NCBI GenBank assembly: GCA_945874455.1
Contig: CAMCHO010000029.1
Location: 1-34,548, forward strand
DNA length: 34,548 nucleotides
Source: Opitutus sp. GAS368
GTDB lineage: Bacteria; Verrucomicrobiota; Verrucomicrobiia; Opitutales; Opitutaceae
Direction: 5' to 3'
How positions within the stretch are numbered: the stretch's first letter is position 1; every line of letters starts with the position of its first letter. The position numbers and the translations under genes are program-made. This document shows, piece after piece, positions 25,365 to 34,445 of the stretch. Below the pieces are notes generated by a model that ran no database searches, was not told where the DNA came from, and worked only from the letters and a program-made list of their open reading frames with translations.

Positions 25365-26135
25365 TCAAAAATCGATCGCCTTGAGCGCGCCGATCTGGAC
25401 CTCGAAGCGATCCCCAAAGGGCTTCACCCGCTTGTAGTCCTCCCGCCGCAGCTCATAGGAACGCCCGATGGGCACAAAAATAATCGAGCCCGAGCCGTTG
25501 GCCCGAATCTCGGCAAGCTGCGGAGGGTGCTTGGGATCGACGGTCTTGAATTCGATGTGGCCCTCACCCGCGCTCACCTTGATCACGATTTTCTCCCGCA
25601 ACGGTGACCGCAGCTTGGCCGAAACACTCTCGAGCGCCACCAACACTTTGTTGACGCGCGCGGTCACCAAAAACTTTTCCGGCGGCAGACGATCATTACC
25701 CTCTTTCTTGAGCGGCACCTCGTAAGTGATGATCGTTTCGTCCTCTTCAATGACTGTCGCCTTATCCAAGTCCATCAGCTCACCGACCGATTTACGCCGA
25801 GAGGGGGCAACGACGCCCGTCGTCGCCTCTTCCTCAATGCGCTCGCCGCGTTTCTCACCTTGTCGACGGTATTTCTTAATCTGACTTTCCGAGGGTTCTT
25901 GCCCGTCGATCTTCAGCGGAATGTATTGCTCGGCGTAAGGCTTCGAAGGGTCAAAACGGACCACCACATCACTCCTGGCCTTGCCCTTGCCGTCCTTCTC
26001 GATGGCCCTCTGGGTGTAGGCCCAACGGTCCGTATCTTGGGCGAGTTTCATCACCGCGGCCTGCAGCAAGGGCGGCACTGGCTCGCGGGCACTCACCGCG
26101 CCGGCTAAAAATAGAATGAGGAGCAAACGTCGCAT
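25365..26135 (-). CDS. Secreted protein of unknown function
   Basis: A 256-residue product with a clear signal peptide (MRRLLLILFLAGAVSA, cleavage about 16). The start at 26135 puts this at the N-terminus; an upstream ATG at 26174 adds an Arg-rich stub. The mature protein is mostly beta-like with a strongly charged middle (KKYRRQGEKRGERIEEE, about 88-104) and blocks such as RSDVVVRFDPSKPYAEQYIPL, VIEEDETIITYEVPLKK and KIVIKVSAGEGHIEFKTVDP. It recalls the layout of periplasmic lipoprotein-carrier-like folds, but I cannot support a family call. It lies downstream of pckG on the same strand, separated by about 145 bases. Confidence 0.8.
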   Translation of the reverse strand: MRRLLLILFLAGAVSAREPVPPLLQAAVMKLAQDTDRWAYTQRAIEKDGKGKARSDVVVRFDPSKPYAEQYIPLKIDGQEPSESQIKKYRRQGEKRGERIEEEATTGVVAPSRRKSVGELMDLDKATVIEEDETIITYEVPLKKEGNDRLPPEKFLVTARVNKVLVALESVSAKLRSPLREKIVIKVSAGEGHIEFKTVDPKHPPQLAEIRANGSGSIIFVPIGRSYELRREDYKRVKPFGDRFEVQIGALKAIDF

Positions 26136-26280
26136 ATTCGCCGGAGACCATGCGCGCTCGCCACGGTTCCGCAAGCCGCGACCTCCCCTCTCAGAAAGCG
26201 CCGACGGTTCGGCAAAACTGAAACGACTGGCGCAAAAAAGAGGGCCATCGAACGGCGCTCGGGGTGCCCGACCGAAGCGA

Positions 26281-28107
26281 CTACATCCGACAGATCAGGA
26301 GCTCGCGCTCGTAGATCATTTCCTTCGGCAGGTGCGCATGCAGATCGAGGAACAGTTCCTCGTGGCCGAGCACCTCGGCGCGCCACGCCGCGCGGTCGAA
26401 GGCCTGCAACGCGTCGAACTTCGCCTGGGGGAAATCCATGCCCGTCCAATCGATGTCCTGATAGCGCGGCACCCAGCCGATGGGCGTCTCTTTCGCGCGG
26501 CCACCCGCCTGCACGCGGTCGACGATCCATTTGAGCACCCGCATATTTTCCGAGAAGCCGGGCCAGATGAATTTTCCGTCCGCATCCTTGCGAAACCAAT
26601 TCACGTGGAAGATCCGCGGCGTCTCGGTGAGCTTGCGCTGCATGCTGATCCAATGGCGGAAATAATCACCCATGTTGTAGCCGCAGAACGGCAACATCGC
26701 CATCGGGTCGCGGCGCACCTTGCCGATTGTACCGGCGGCGGCAGCGGTCATTTCCGAACCCATCGTCGCGCCCACATAGACGCCGCACGACCAGTTGAAG
26801 GCCTGGTAGACCAACGGCATCGTCGTCGCGCGGCGGCCACCGAAAATAAAGGCACTGATCGGCACGCCAGCGGGATTTTCCCACTCCGCGTCGATGGTCG
26901 GACATTGCTTCGCGGGCGCAGTGAACCGCGAGTTCGGATGCGCGGCCTTGGCTCCGGTGGCTTTCGCGATTTCAGGCGTCCAGATTTTCCCCTGCCAATC
27001 AGTCGCCGTCGCCGGCGGCTCCGCGGTCATACCTTCCCACCAGACGCCCCCGCCGGGAGTCAGCGCAACATTCGTGAAGATGGTATTCTTCGCGAGCGAG
27101 GCCATCGCGTTGGGATTGGTCTGGTTCGACGTGCCGGGGGCGACGCCGAAGAAACCAGCCTCGGGATTGATCGCGCGCAGGCGCCCTTGAGCATCGGGTT
27201 TGATCCACGCGATATCGTCGCCGACGGTCCAGACCTTCCAACCTTGTTTTTGAAAATGCGGGGGTGGAATGAGCATGGCGAAGTTCGTCTTACCGCAGGC
27301 GCTGGGAAACGCCGCCGCCACGTAGGTCTTCTGCCCCTGCGGATTCTCCACCCCCAAGATGAGCATGTGCTCCGCCATCCAGCCCTCGTCGCGCGCCATC
27401 GCCGACGCGATGCGCAACGCAAAGCATTTTTTTCCGAGGAGAGCATTGCCACCGTAGCCGGAACCGTAGCTCCAGATCTCGCGGGACTCCGGGAAGTGCA
27501 CGATGTATTTTTCTTTGTTAGCCGGCCAAGCGACATCCTGCTGCCCCTGCGCCAACGGCGCACCGACAGAATGGATACACGGCACCACGCGCTTAAAATT
27601 CCGGTCGATCAACTCGAAGACTTTTTTACCGATGCGCGCCATAATGCGCATATTGACTACGACGTAGGGGGAATCCGTGAGCTCAACCCCGATCTGCGAC
27701 ATGGGCGACCCGATCGGCCCCATGCTGAACGGCAACACATACATGGTGCGGCCCCGCATACAGCCCGAGAAGAGCCCCTTGAGCGTCTTCCGCATCTCGA
27801 ACGGATCGACCCAATTATTCGTCGGCCCCGCGGCCTCTTTGGAGAGCGCGCAGATGTAAGTGCGATCCTCGACCCGGGCCACGTCGTTCGGATCAGAGCG
27901 GGCGAGATAACAATGGGGCCACTTCTTCTGGTTGAGTTTAATGAACGTGCCGCTGGCCACCATCTGAGCGCACAGGGCATTATACTCGCTCTGCGAGCCA
28001 TCCACCCAATGGATCGCGTCGGGCTTGCACAGCTCGGCCATTTTTTCGACCCAGCGCAGCAAGTGCTTGTTCGTGCTGAGGGGCGTGGCGGAGTTTTTCT
28101 TTGGCAT
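26281..28107 (-). CDS. pckG: Phosphoenolpyruvate carboxykinase (GTP)
   Basis: A 608-residue GTP-dependent PEP carboxykinase, which converts oxaloacetate and GTP to phosphoenolpyruvate, GDP and carbon dioxide at the entry of gluconeogenesis. The P-loop [12 protein letters not shown] is at about 267-278 and holds the reactive Cys271 that is a mark of the GTP-type enzyme. [11 protein letters not shown] (293-303) supplies the metal-binding Asp. [18 protein letters not shown] and [23 protein letters not shown] are further GTP-type blocks, and the length is normal for the family. The start at 28107 ([13 protein letters not shown]) was chosen over one at 28191 because the extra residues do not look like family sequence. 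It appears to be transcribed on its own. Confidence 0.96.
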   Translation of the reverse strand: MPKKNSATPLSTNKHLLRWVEKMAELCKPDAIHWVDGSQSEYNALCAQMVASGTFIKLNQKKWPHCYLARSDPNDVARVEDRTYICALSKEAAGPTNNWVDPFEMRKTLKGLFSGCMRGRTMYVLPFSMGPIGSPMSQIGVELTDSPYVVVNMRIMARIGKKVFELIDRNFKRVVPCIHSVGAPLAQGQQDVAWPANKEKYIVHFPESREIWSYGSGYGGNALLGKKCFALRIASAMARDEGWMAEHMLILGVENPQGQKTYVAAAFPSACGKTNFAMLIPPPHFQKQGWKVWTVGDDIAWIKPDAQGRLRAINPEAGFFGVAPGTSNQTNPNAMASLAKNTIFTNVALTPGGGVWWEGMTAEPPATATDWQGKIWTPEIAKATGAKAAHPNSRFTAPAKQCPTIDAEWENPAGVPISAFIFGGRRATTMPLVYQAFNWSCGVYVGATMGSEMTAAAAGTIGKVRRDPMAMLPFCGYNMGDYFRHWISMQRKLTETPRIFHVNWFRKDADGKFIWPGFSENMRVLKWIVDRVQAGGRAKETPIGWVPRYQDIDWTGMDFPQAKFDALQAFDRAAWRAEVLGHEELFLDLHAHLPKEMIYERELLICRM

Positions 28108-28205
28108 CGGTGAGTGGAAGGTAGCGTGCCGCGACAGCGAGTAAACCGGAAAGCCCGATCCCGCGCGCGGGAAGAAGTTGGTCACGGGCAACCATTAGCC
28201 CTTCG

Positions 28206-28411
28206 CCTTACCGTGAAAACCCGCACCGCTGCCCGCTGAGGAAACTCGGCATCAGCTTCGGAAACACGGTCGGTCGTATCGGGGGAAGTATGCTCGCCCA
28301 CGCGCTCGATCTGGACACGTTTTCGCTGGGCCGGGGGGCGCACTGAGTGGCGTCGGCCGCATCGTCAGCGCGTACGCAGGCTGGAAGCTCGCGCGAAAAC
28401 TCGAGGGGTGA
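28206..28411 (+). pseudogene. Remnant of a small gene, frameshifted in a G-run
   Basis: The plus strand encodes KLGISFGNTVGRIGGSMLAH then ALDLDTFSLGRG, and stops at 28344-28346. If one G is added to the run of six G at 28333-28338, the reading continues as GALSGVGRIVSAYAGWKLAR and ends KLEG at 28409-28411. The two halves look like one Gly/Ala-rich short product. No ATG lies at the upstream end, so the 5' part is missing or decayed. The family was not recognised. Confidence 0.35.
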
Positions 28412-28746
28412 TTTCCCCCGACCGGCTGCGGCGTGCACAGGCTCGATGCCAAGTGGGGCTCCGCCGCAACCCCAGTGAATCACGGGTGTGCGGGAGGTCG
28501 GGCGACAACGGGGCGGCTGTTTTCTGTCGAGGCCGTTGACAGATTTCTCGCAGCGTTAAGAGCTATGATTTTCCCACAGAGTCAGGTTCGGTAAATTGAA
28601 ACGCCGCTGCTCTGAACTCTGCGGGGGTGGATTGGGTATCTGCGTTTCATTCCGTTACCCCATTCCATTGCCACTTTTCTGGGCCGGTCGCGGGACAATC
28701 CATTGGGCGAGGGAAGCTAGGCCGTGGACTCAAGCCCACCCTCCCG
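28412..28746. other. Gap without a gene
   Basis: This 335-base stretch has no supported gene. Near its right end, 28722-28744 (GTGGACTCAAGCCCACCCTC region) resembles one arm of the palindrome at 553-608 and lies just past the TonB receptor stop codon. No complete second arm was found. Confidence 0.45.
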
Positions 28747-31700
28747 CTAAAATTTTCCTTTGACGCCCATTGTCCACAGCGAGCCGAAATCGGCGGCGCT
28801 CTGACGCAGGCGGGCGACGGCGGGCGTATTCGGGCCGGAGATTTCCAGTTCGTCCGAGACGTGGTAGAGATTGCGCAGGTTGGCGAAGAACGTGAGGCGG
28901 CGGGTGAAGTGATATTCCGCGATCACGTCGGTCACGAGGCGCGTGGCACCCCAGTTGTAGGTCGATGGCTCGATGCCGTTGCCAGTCGCGACGAGGCCAC
29001 GGCGGGCGCGCCCTCGGTAGTTCCAGTTGACGTGCACCGTGACGCGCTCGCGCGTGAGGCTCGCGCCCCAACTGCCCGTCTTGGGCACATAGCCCGCGAA
29101 GTTGGCGTTGGTGTCGCCGAGGGCGCGCTGCACGCTGAGGTTGCCGAAGACCTGCACGCCCCGCGCCCACGGCGGCAGGAACGTGAGCGCCTGCTTGTAG
29201 TTCACGGTGATGCCTTCCATGCGCACGGTGCCGGGGAGGTTATATTGCGTCGCCACGTCGAAGTCGCCGTGGGTGTCGGCGTCGAGGCCGTAGAGCGCGA
29301 GGAACTCGGGCGTCGCGCGGAACACGGTATTGCCGAAGAAATTCTCAATCTCGCGGCGGAAGGCGCCGGCGGAGAGCTGGCCAACACCGGCGAAATAATA
29401 CTCGAGTCGGGCGCTGACCGTGCGCGCACTCCACGCCTTGATGCCCACGTTGTTGACCGCGATGCGATTCGCGGGCGACGGGAGTGCCTCTGTATCCGGC
29501 AGCGTGATCCCGCCGGAATATTGGCTAAAATCGGGGCGGCCCACCGACGGATAAACCGCAGCGCGGGCGACGAGGTCATCGCGGAGAGTGTAGCTGGCAT
29601 TGAGGCTGGGGAAGAGCCGCAGGTATTCCTTTTCCGCACTGGCACCGCGGTCGAGATAAGTGAGTTTCGAGACCTCCAGCGCATCGGTCGCGATGAGGAG
29701 CGGGCGGCGGTTGGCGCCGAGGATAACTTCACCGCGCGCGTCGCGCTGGAAATTGCGCGCAGGATCGGTGAGCGGACCAGCGGCGGCGATGTTGGTGTGT
29801 TCGGCACGCAGGCCAGTGACGAGCTTGAGGCGGTTTTGCAGCAGCGAGAGGTCGGCCCGCAGATAGGCGGAGGAGATGAGTTCGGCGGCGACGTTGGAGA
29901 GCCCCACCAGCGAGCGATAACGGGCGTTCGCATTGGGAGCGCCGAACTGCGCGGGGTTCGCTTGGAGGTGCTCGTAAAGACTCGCGTTGGAGAGACCGGG
30001 CACGCGGGGAAAGCCGTTTACCTGGCGACGCTCGCCAAAGTCTCCGCGCACAAACGCTACCGCGCCGTCGTCACCCGCGCCCGGCGTGGAACTCGCGACG
30101 CCGTCACGCCCGAGAAACGTATAATTGTCGGTGAAGCCACGGCCGTCGCGTCGCGCGTTACGCACGTCGAGACCGGCCTTGAGCACGAGCGGAACGGTGC
30201 CAGTAAAATCGCGACGGGCGTTGGCGTAGGCGGTGTGGCGCGTGTCGTCGGTCGCGCGCATGGAACCTACCGCGGCGGTCACCGCGTAGCTCGTAATCGC
30301 AAAAGGATCGATGGGCGCACCGGTCGTGCCGTCGGTGACGGCGATGTCTCGCGGGCGCCAGACACCGGCGTCGAGTAACGAGACGGTGACGCCCGTGCGG
30401 CGCATGGTGGCGGTGCCGAAGAGGCCGCCCTCGACGCTGCGCGTACGATTGCGGGAGCGAGACAGGCCGAGGCCGGCGTCGGCCTTCCACACCGGTCCAT
30501 CGTGGCGCCACGTCAGTGACGGGAGATAAGTCCAGTTGATGCGGAGGCTCCGCGTGGTGACGACTTGGAGCGTGCCGGCGCCCGCGGCACCGCGGGTGTT
30601 GGTGATCGAGAATTGTCCGGGTAGCACGCGGACCGCGTCGAAGGTGAGCGCGGCGTTGTCGAGCATCACGGCGAACGTGGAATACTGGAGCCCGAAGGAA
30701 AGGCGATCGTGGTTCCCGAGTTTCCAGTCGACCGAAGCCGCGAGCGAGCTGCGCGTCGTTTCACGGCCGTTACTCTGCACGACGTGACCGGAAAGATAAG
30801 GCGCATCGGGCGTGGTGACGGGATAGGCTGCTCCGTTGGTGGCGGTGTTCGCGCCGCGCCAGACGTTCTGGATCACCGGCGTGTCAGTCATGCGGGTCGA
30901 ATAGCCGCCCGAGAGGGTGAAGCCCCAGACCTTGCTCAGCGGGGCGATCACCGAGACGTCGAGGCCCGGAAAATATTTTTGAAACGCCGCAGGTTGACGG
31001 AGATCGCGGCCGTTGTTGAGCAGCGAAACGAACGTGCTCGTAGTGCCCGACGGACGCGTACGCTCGAAAGCGGACCTCGGCACCATGTTGACGGATCCCG
31101 CGAGGGCCGCGCCCTCGGTATCCGGGGTCGGCGAAAACGACACCTCGATCCGCGAGATATTACTCGTGGTAAAGACGTCCATGGAGTTGCTGCGACCCGT
31201 GCCGCCGTCGCCGCCACCGCCGATGGGACTCGCCACACTAAAGCCGTTGATGGAAACCGGCACGTAGGCGGAGGGCACGCCGTTGATCGAGAGTTCGCGC
31301 GCGCTATTCACACTCACACCCGGGAGAAACTTGATGAACTCCGCGACGTTGCCATCAGGCACGTCGCCAAACTCGTCGGTCGAGACCACGCTGCGCAGGT
31401 TGGGAGCGAAGCGTTGCTCGTTGATCGCGATGGCGGTGCCGCTCATCTCGCGCGAGTCGCCGACCACGAACGCATCGAGCTTCACCGGCGCGCCGGTGTC
31501 CGCCGATCGCGCGAGTGCCGAGAGCGGAATCTCGATCAGCGCGGTGCGGCCCGCCTCGATCGTCACCGGCTGTACCGTCGGCGCGAGGCCGGTATAGAAG
31601 ACGCGCAGCCGCGCGGGCCCGCTCGGCACGTGGCTCAACATGAAACGACCGTCCGCGTCGGTGAACGCCTCCAGCAGCGTGCCGTCGACGGTGAGCCGCG

Positions 31701-31839
31701 CCCGTTCGAGGTTCGCGCCGGTAGCAGATTGGAAGATACGTCCCGCGATCGTGCCGGTGGGCAACTCGGCGGCGTGGAGGGGGGCAAGCGGGGCAAAAGC
31801 AGCGGCGAGCACGATGGCAACGATCAGGCGAGGGGGCAT
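28747..31839 (-). CDS. TonB-dependent outer-membrane receptor
   Basis: A 1030-residue outer-membrane receptor. It has a signal peptide (MPPRLIVAIVLAAAFAPLAPLHA), then a carboxypeptidase-regulatory-like domain at about 28-105 (GTIAGRIFQSATGANLERARLTVDG, DADGRFMLSHVPSG). The plug domain follows, with EFIKFLPGVSVNSARELSINGV and NISRIEVSFSPTPDTEGAALAGSVNMV as family blocks. A long beta-barrel fills the rest and ends in MGVKGKF, with the terminal Phe typical of outer-membrane beta-signals. Receptors of this size and layout are numerous in Opitutaceae, where many are thought to take up oligosaccharides or metal complexes; the ligand here is unknown. The CDF transporter gene lies 86 bases upstream on the same strand, which might point to a metal complex, but co-transcription is not certain. 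Confidence 0.94.
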   Translation of the reverse strand: MPPRLIVAIVLAAAFAPLAPLHAAELPTGTIAGRIFQSATGANLERARLTVDGTLLEAFTDADGRFMLSHVPSGPARLRVFYTGLAPTVQPVTIEAGRTALIEIPLSALARSADTGAPVKLDAFVVGDSREMSGTAIAINEQRFAPNLRSVVSTDEFGDVPDGNVAEFIKFLPGVSVNSARELSINGVPSAYVPVSINGFSVASPIGGGGDGGTGRSNSMDVFTTSNISRIEVSFSPTPDTEGAALAGSVNMVPRSAFERTRPSGTTSTFVSLLNNGRDLRQPAAFQKYFPGLDVSVIAPLSKVWGFTLSGGYSTRMTDTPVIQNVWRGANTATNGAAYPVTTPDAPYLSGHVVQSNGRETTRSSLAASVDWKLGNHDRLSFGLQYSTFAVMLDNAALTFDAVRVLPGQFSITNTRGAAGAGTLQVVTTRSLRINWTYLPSLTWRHDGPVWKADAGLGLSRSRNRTRSVEGGLFGTATMRRTGVTVSLLDAGVWRPRDIAVTDGTTGAPIDPFAITSYAVTAAVGSMRATDDTRHTAYANARRDFTGTVPLVLKAGLDVRNARRDGRGFTDNYTFLGRDGVASSTPGAGDDGAVAFVRGDFGERRQVNGFPRVPGLSNASLYEHLQANPAQFGAPNANARYRSLVGLSNVAAELISSAYLRADLSLLQNRLKLVTGLRAEHTNIAAAGPLTDPARNFQRDARGEVILGANRRPLLIATDALEVSKLTYLDRGASAEKEYLRLFPSLNASYTLRDDLVARAAVYPSVGRPDFSQYSGGITLPDTEALPSPANRIAVNNVGIKAWSARTVSARLEYYFAGVGQLSAGAFRREIENFFGNTVFRATPEFLALYGLDADTHGDFDVATQYNLPGTVRMEGITVNYKQALTFLPPWARGVQVFGNLSVQRALGDTNANFAGYVPKTGSWGASLTRERVTVHVNWNYRGRARRGLVATGNGIEPSTYNWGATRLVTDVIAEYHFTRRLTFFANLRNLYHVSDELEISGPNTPAVARLRQSAADFGSLWTMGVKGKF

Positions 31840-31925
31840 GGTGGGGGTGGACCGGAGGAAAACGTGTCACCATGATTCCGCAGCGGCGAGTCGTTTCTCC
31901 GCGACGACACCCAGACGCTGCCGGT

Positions 31926-32834
31926 TCACTTCGTCGGCTCGATGTGTACCGTCACATCGCTGATCGCGTGCGGCTCGGACGCGAGCAACGCATCCTTCAC
32001 CGCGTGCGCGATCGTGTGGCCCGCGCGCACCGTGAGCTCGCCGTCAACACACACGTGGATGTCCACGAGGTGACTCAGCCCGCTCTTGCGGACGCGACAT
32101 TTGTCGAGCGCACGCACGCCCGCCACGGCGAGGGCAATCGCCCGCACTTCGTTCTCGAAATCCGTCGGCGCAGCCGAATCCATCACGTCGCCCAGCGCCT
32201 TACCGACCATCGTGACGCCGTTAAACGCGATGATCACGCACGCAAACAACGCCGCCCAATCGTCAGCCGTCTCCCACCCTTGGCCACCCCACAGCGCGAT
32301 ACTGATCCCCACAAACGCCGCCGCCGAAGTCAGCGCATCCGAGTAGTGGTGCAACGCCTCGACGCCCAACGCGGTGCTGCCGACTTCCTCACCCGCCATA
32401 CCCATCCGGCGCGAGAACCACATCTTCGTGACAACGACGCCCGCCAGCAGCACCAGCGTCCACCCAGCCGGCCCCTCGTGCGGCGTCATAATTTCGTGGA
32501 CCGCGTGCACGGCGATCCAGCCAGCCATGAAGAACACGAACACCGCGACCGCCAACGCGGCCAACGGCTCTGCTTTCCCGTGACCGTAGGGGTGATCCGC
32601 ATCGGGTGGTTTCGCGGCGAGCCGAAAGCCCGCCCAGACCAACAACGAAGAGAGAATATCCAGCATCGATTCCGCCCCGTCAGCAATCAGCGCGTAAGTG
32701 TGACCGAAAATCCCGCCCGCGAATTTCACGGCCGCGAGCACGGCATTCAGCGCGATGCCGCGCAGGACCAGCTTCGCGCTCGCGTTTGCGCGGCGCTGGG
32801 TAGCGGCATAATGGCTCGGCAATTCGGCAGGCAT
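31926..32834 (-). CDS. Cation diffusion facilitator (CDF) metal transporter
   Basis: A 302-residue CDF-family exporter of divalent metals (zinc, cobalt, iron or manganese) in exchange for protons. The metal site in the membrane is visible as E55 and D59 in ALIADGAESMLDIL (TM2) and H162 and D166 in LHHYSDALTS (TM5). DHPYGHGKAEPLAALA (80-95) is the conserved cytoplasmic loop. The C-terminal cytoplasmic domain (about 215-300) has VDIHVCVDGELTVRAGHTIAHAVK and VTVHIEP. The open frame runs upstream to 33464, but that part is antisense to the ACT gene. The start at 32834 (MPAELPSHYAATQRRANAS) gives the normal length. It diverges from the ACT gene with 81 bases between them. Confidence 0.94.
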   Translation of the reverse strand: MPAELPSHYAATQRRANASAKLVLRGIALNAVLAAVKFAGGIFGHTYALIADGAESMLDILSSLLVWAGFRLAAKPPDADHPYGHGKAEPLAALAVAVFVFFMAGWIAVHAVHEIMTPHEGPAGWTLVLLAGVVVTKMWFSRRMGMAGEEVGSTALGVEALHHYSDALTSAAAFVGISIALWGGQGWETADDWAALFACVIIAFNGVTMVGKALGDVMDSAAPTDFENEVRAIALAVAGVRALDKCRVRKSGLSHLVDIHVCVDGELTVRAGHTIAHAVKDALLASEPHAISDVTVHIEPTK

Positions 32835-32915
32835 CCACGCCAGCAAGGTAACAACCCTGCACCGCCGCGAGCCCGCAATTGACCGCACCTCCCTCGTCCG
32901 CCAATTTCCGTCGGT

Positions 32916-33371
32916 ATGGCCGCGCAAATCAGCACCTCGTCCGCCAATCCCGTGAAGCAGTTCTCCGTCTTCTGCGAGAACCGGATTGGTCGCCTCTTCG
33001 ATCTCACCGCGCTCCTCAAAGACAACGAGGTCCACGTCGTGGCGATGACCGTGCTCGACACGACCGACAGCGCGATCGTGCGCGTGATCGTCGATGACCC
33101 GGACAAGGCCCGCGAGCTGATGGTGAACAATGATTTTCCCTACACCGAGTGCGACGTGCTCGCCGTCGAAATCACCGACGAGTCGGAACTCAAGGGCGTG
33201 CTCGCTGCGCTCTACGAAGCCGAGATCAACGTCCACTACGTCTACAGTTTCATCAAGCGCCCCGAGGGTAAATCTGCCCTCGCGATCAACGCCGAGGACC
33301 CCGACGTCGCCGCGCAAGCACTCACTCAGCGCGGTTTTCGCGCCCTCTCGCAAAGCGACATCGCGCGCTGA
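32916..33371 (+). CDS. ACT-domain protein, tandem
   Basis: A 151-residue protein of two ACT-type units, at about 15-70 (FSVFCENRIGRLFDLTALLKDNEVHVVAMTV) and 80-145 (VLAVEITDESELKGVLAALYEAEINVHYVYSFI). ACT domains bind amino acids or other small ligands and control metabolic enzymes or transcription. There is no attached catalytic domain, so it is probably a stand-alone regulator. The ligand cannot be predicted from sequence. No close gene partner on the same strand supports a pathway. Confidence 0.9.
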   Translation: MAAQISTSSANPVKQFSVFCENRIGRLFDLTALLKDNEVHVVAMTVLDTTDSAIVRVIVDDPDKARELMVNNDFPYTECDVLAVEITDESELKGVLAALYEAEINVHYVYSFIKRPEGKSALAINAEDPDVAAQALTQRGFRALSQSDIAR

Positions 33372-33411
33372 TTCCCATTTGCTTCCAATATGATACTCAT
33401 TTGCCTGACGG

Positions 33412-33485
33412 TAGGCCCCTGCTTGCGGGCGACCCCGGACGTGGTCAGTCGGTGAAAAATACAATCGCCCGCAAGCAGGCTCCTA
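33412..33485. repeat. Inverted repeat after the ACT gene
   Basis: Arms at 33412-33432 and 33465-33485 are reverse complements over 21 bases with two mismatches; the inner 15 (CCTGCTTGCGGGCGA) are perfect. The loop is 32 bases. The sequence type resembles REP palindromes I recall from Pseudomonas and other genera. No T-run follows, so it is not clearly a terminator. Confidence 0.8.
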
Positions 33486-33595
33486 CAAAAAACCGGTGTT
33501 CGTCTCATCTTGAACGCGCATGGGAATGGGCCCCGGCGGCGAGTCCGCCGAGGATTACTCGGTTACTTTGCCCGCCGAAGACACCGTCTTTTCAG

Positions 33596-33745
33596 ATGAA
33601 CGACCGGACCACCCCGGAGGAAACCGCGTCTTCAGTTTATTCTCACGCCGCCTTTTGCACCACAGAGCCGAAACCGGAACCCAGGGAAAACCCGTGGGCT
33701 CAGGAGCCTGACCTGACGTTCCTGCACAACGACAAGTGGTGTTGA
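33596..33745 (+). CDS. Possible 49-residue protein, Cys at end
   Basis: An ATG at 33596 opens MNDRTTPEETASSVYSHAAF and runs 49 residues to HNDKWC. The middle is Pro/Glu-rich (CTTEPKPEPRENPW), and there are two Cys. The frame is preceded by no clear Shine-Dalgarno, and the same bases are open in another frame. I list it because the composition is unlike a random GC-rich reading. No family was recognised. Confidence 0.35.
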   Translation: MNDRTTPEETASSVYSHAAFCTTEPKPEPRENPWAQEPDLTFLHNDKWC

Positions 33746-33818
33746 GCCTTCTTCGAAGAGAATGGGCGAATCGCCCGTGAGCTCCCTCGCGCTCGATGCA
33801 GCGCCGATCCCCACGCGC

Positions 33819-34379
33819 TCACTCCTTCACTTCAGCCATCTTCTCGCCGTCGAGTTCGTAGAGGCCGGTCATGTAGCCGTTCTCGAACATCGCGCCGACT
33901 TTCAGCGAACCATAAAATGACACCGGTACATCCATCAACGGCTGCACACCTTTGCTCATCTTGATCACGACCCACTCGTTCATGTTCGGCACCGAGCCGT
34001 AGCAACAGGCCATCGTGTTCCGCATCAGGAGCAGTTCGGTCACGAGCCCTTTCTCCATTTTTACGGGTACCATAAAACCGGTGACGACCGCTTTCTTTCC
34101 GTTCCATGCTTTGACGGCCGCCGGGATCTGCTCTTCGCCCGTCGGCGGCACCGCCTTGGCATCGGCCGTCGGATCAAACGCTGGGGGCGTGAATCCATAC
34201 GAAGCGAGTTGTTCGAATCCGAGCTTCAGGTAACCGTTATCGAGCCCCGGCTCCGCGAGTTTTTCCGGGGCCACCACCGCAGGCACCGCTGCCGGCTTCG
34301 CCTCCTCCGCCCACACCGCCAGCCCACTACTCAGAGCTGTCACACCAATCACCGAGAGCAAGAGACGGGGAATTTTCAT
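33819..34379 (-). CDS. DUF3299 domain-containing secreted protein
   Basis: A 186-residue protein with a signal peptide (MKIPRLLLSVIGVTALSSGLAVWA). The DUF3299 signature is present: IPAAVKAWNGKKAVVTGFMVPVK (about 85-107), then LLLMRNTMACCYGSVPNMNEWV (117-138) with the adjacent Cys125-Cys126 that mark the family. The Cys pair could bind metal or be redox-active, but this is not shown. In other bacteria DUF3299 proteins are often encoded beside FtsX/MacB-type ABC transporters, some of them zinc-regulated. The same arrangement is seen here, with a permease fragment 66 bases upstream on the same strand. Confidence 0.9.
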   Translation of the reverse strand: MKIPRLLLSVIGVTALSSGLAVWAEEAKPAAVPAVVAPEKLAEPGLDNGYLKLGFEQLASYGFTPPAFDPTADAKAVPPTGEEQIPAAVKAWNGKKAVVTGFMVPVKMEKGLVTELLLMRNTMACCYGSVPNMNEWVVIKMSKGVQPLMDVPVSFYGSLKVGAMFENGYMTGLYELDGEKMAEVKE

Positions 34380-34445
34380 GATGGGAGAGACGGTAAGCGC
34401 CGGTTTGCGTTCGTCAAAAACATCTTTTCCCGGTCACGCCGTCCG

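Noticed and set aside
26200-26280. Terminator after pckG ending in a T-run
   Set aside because: A T6 run exists on the minus strand, but the preceding stem is only two three-base halves with a mismatch, too weak to call.
26116-28113. 665-residue plus-strand open frame opposite pckG
   Set aside because: Antisense shadow of a clear pckG gene.
28536-28569. TTGACA and TATGAT pair as a sigma-70 promoter
   Set aside because: The spacer is 22 bases, too long for a standard promoter, and no plus-strand gene follows it.
28627-30378. 583-residue plus-strand open frame opposite the TonB receptor
   Set aside because: Antisense shadow; no start context and no recognisable domain.
32835-33464. N-terminal extension of the CDF open frame
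   Set aside because: This part is antisense to the ACT gene and does not look like CDF sequence; the start at 32834 gives the normal length.
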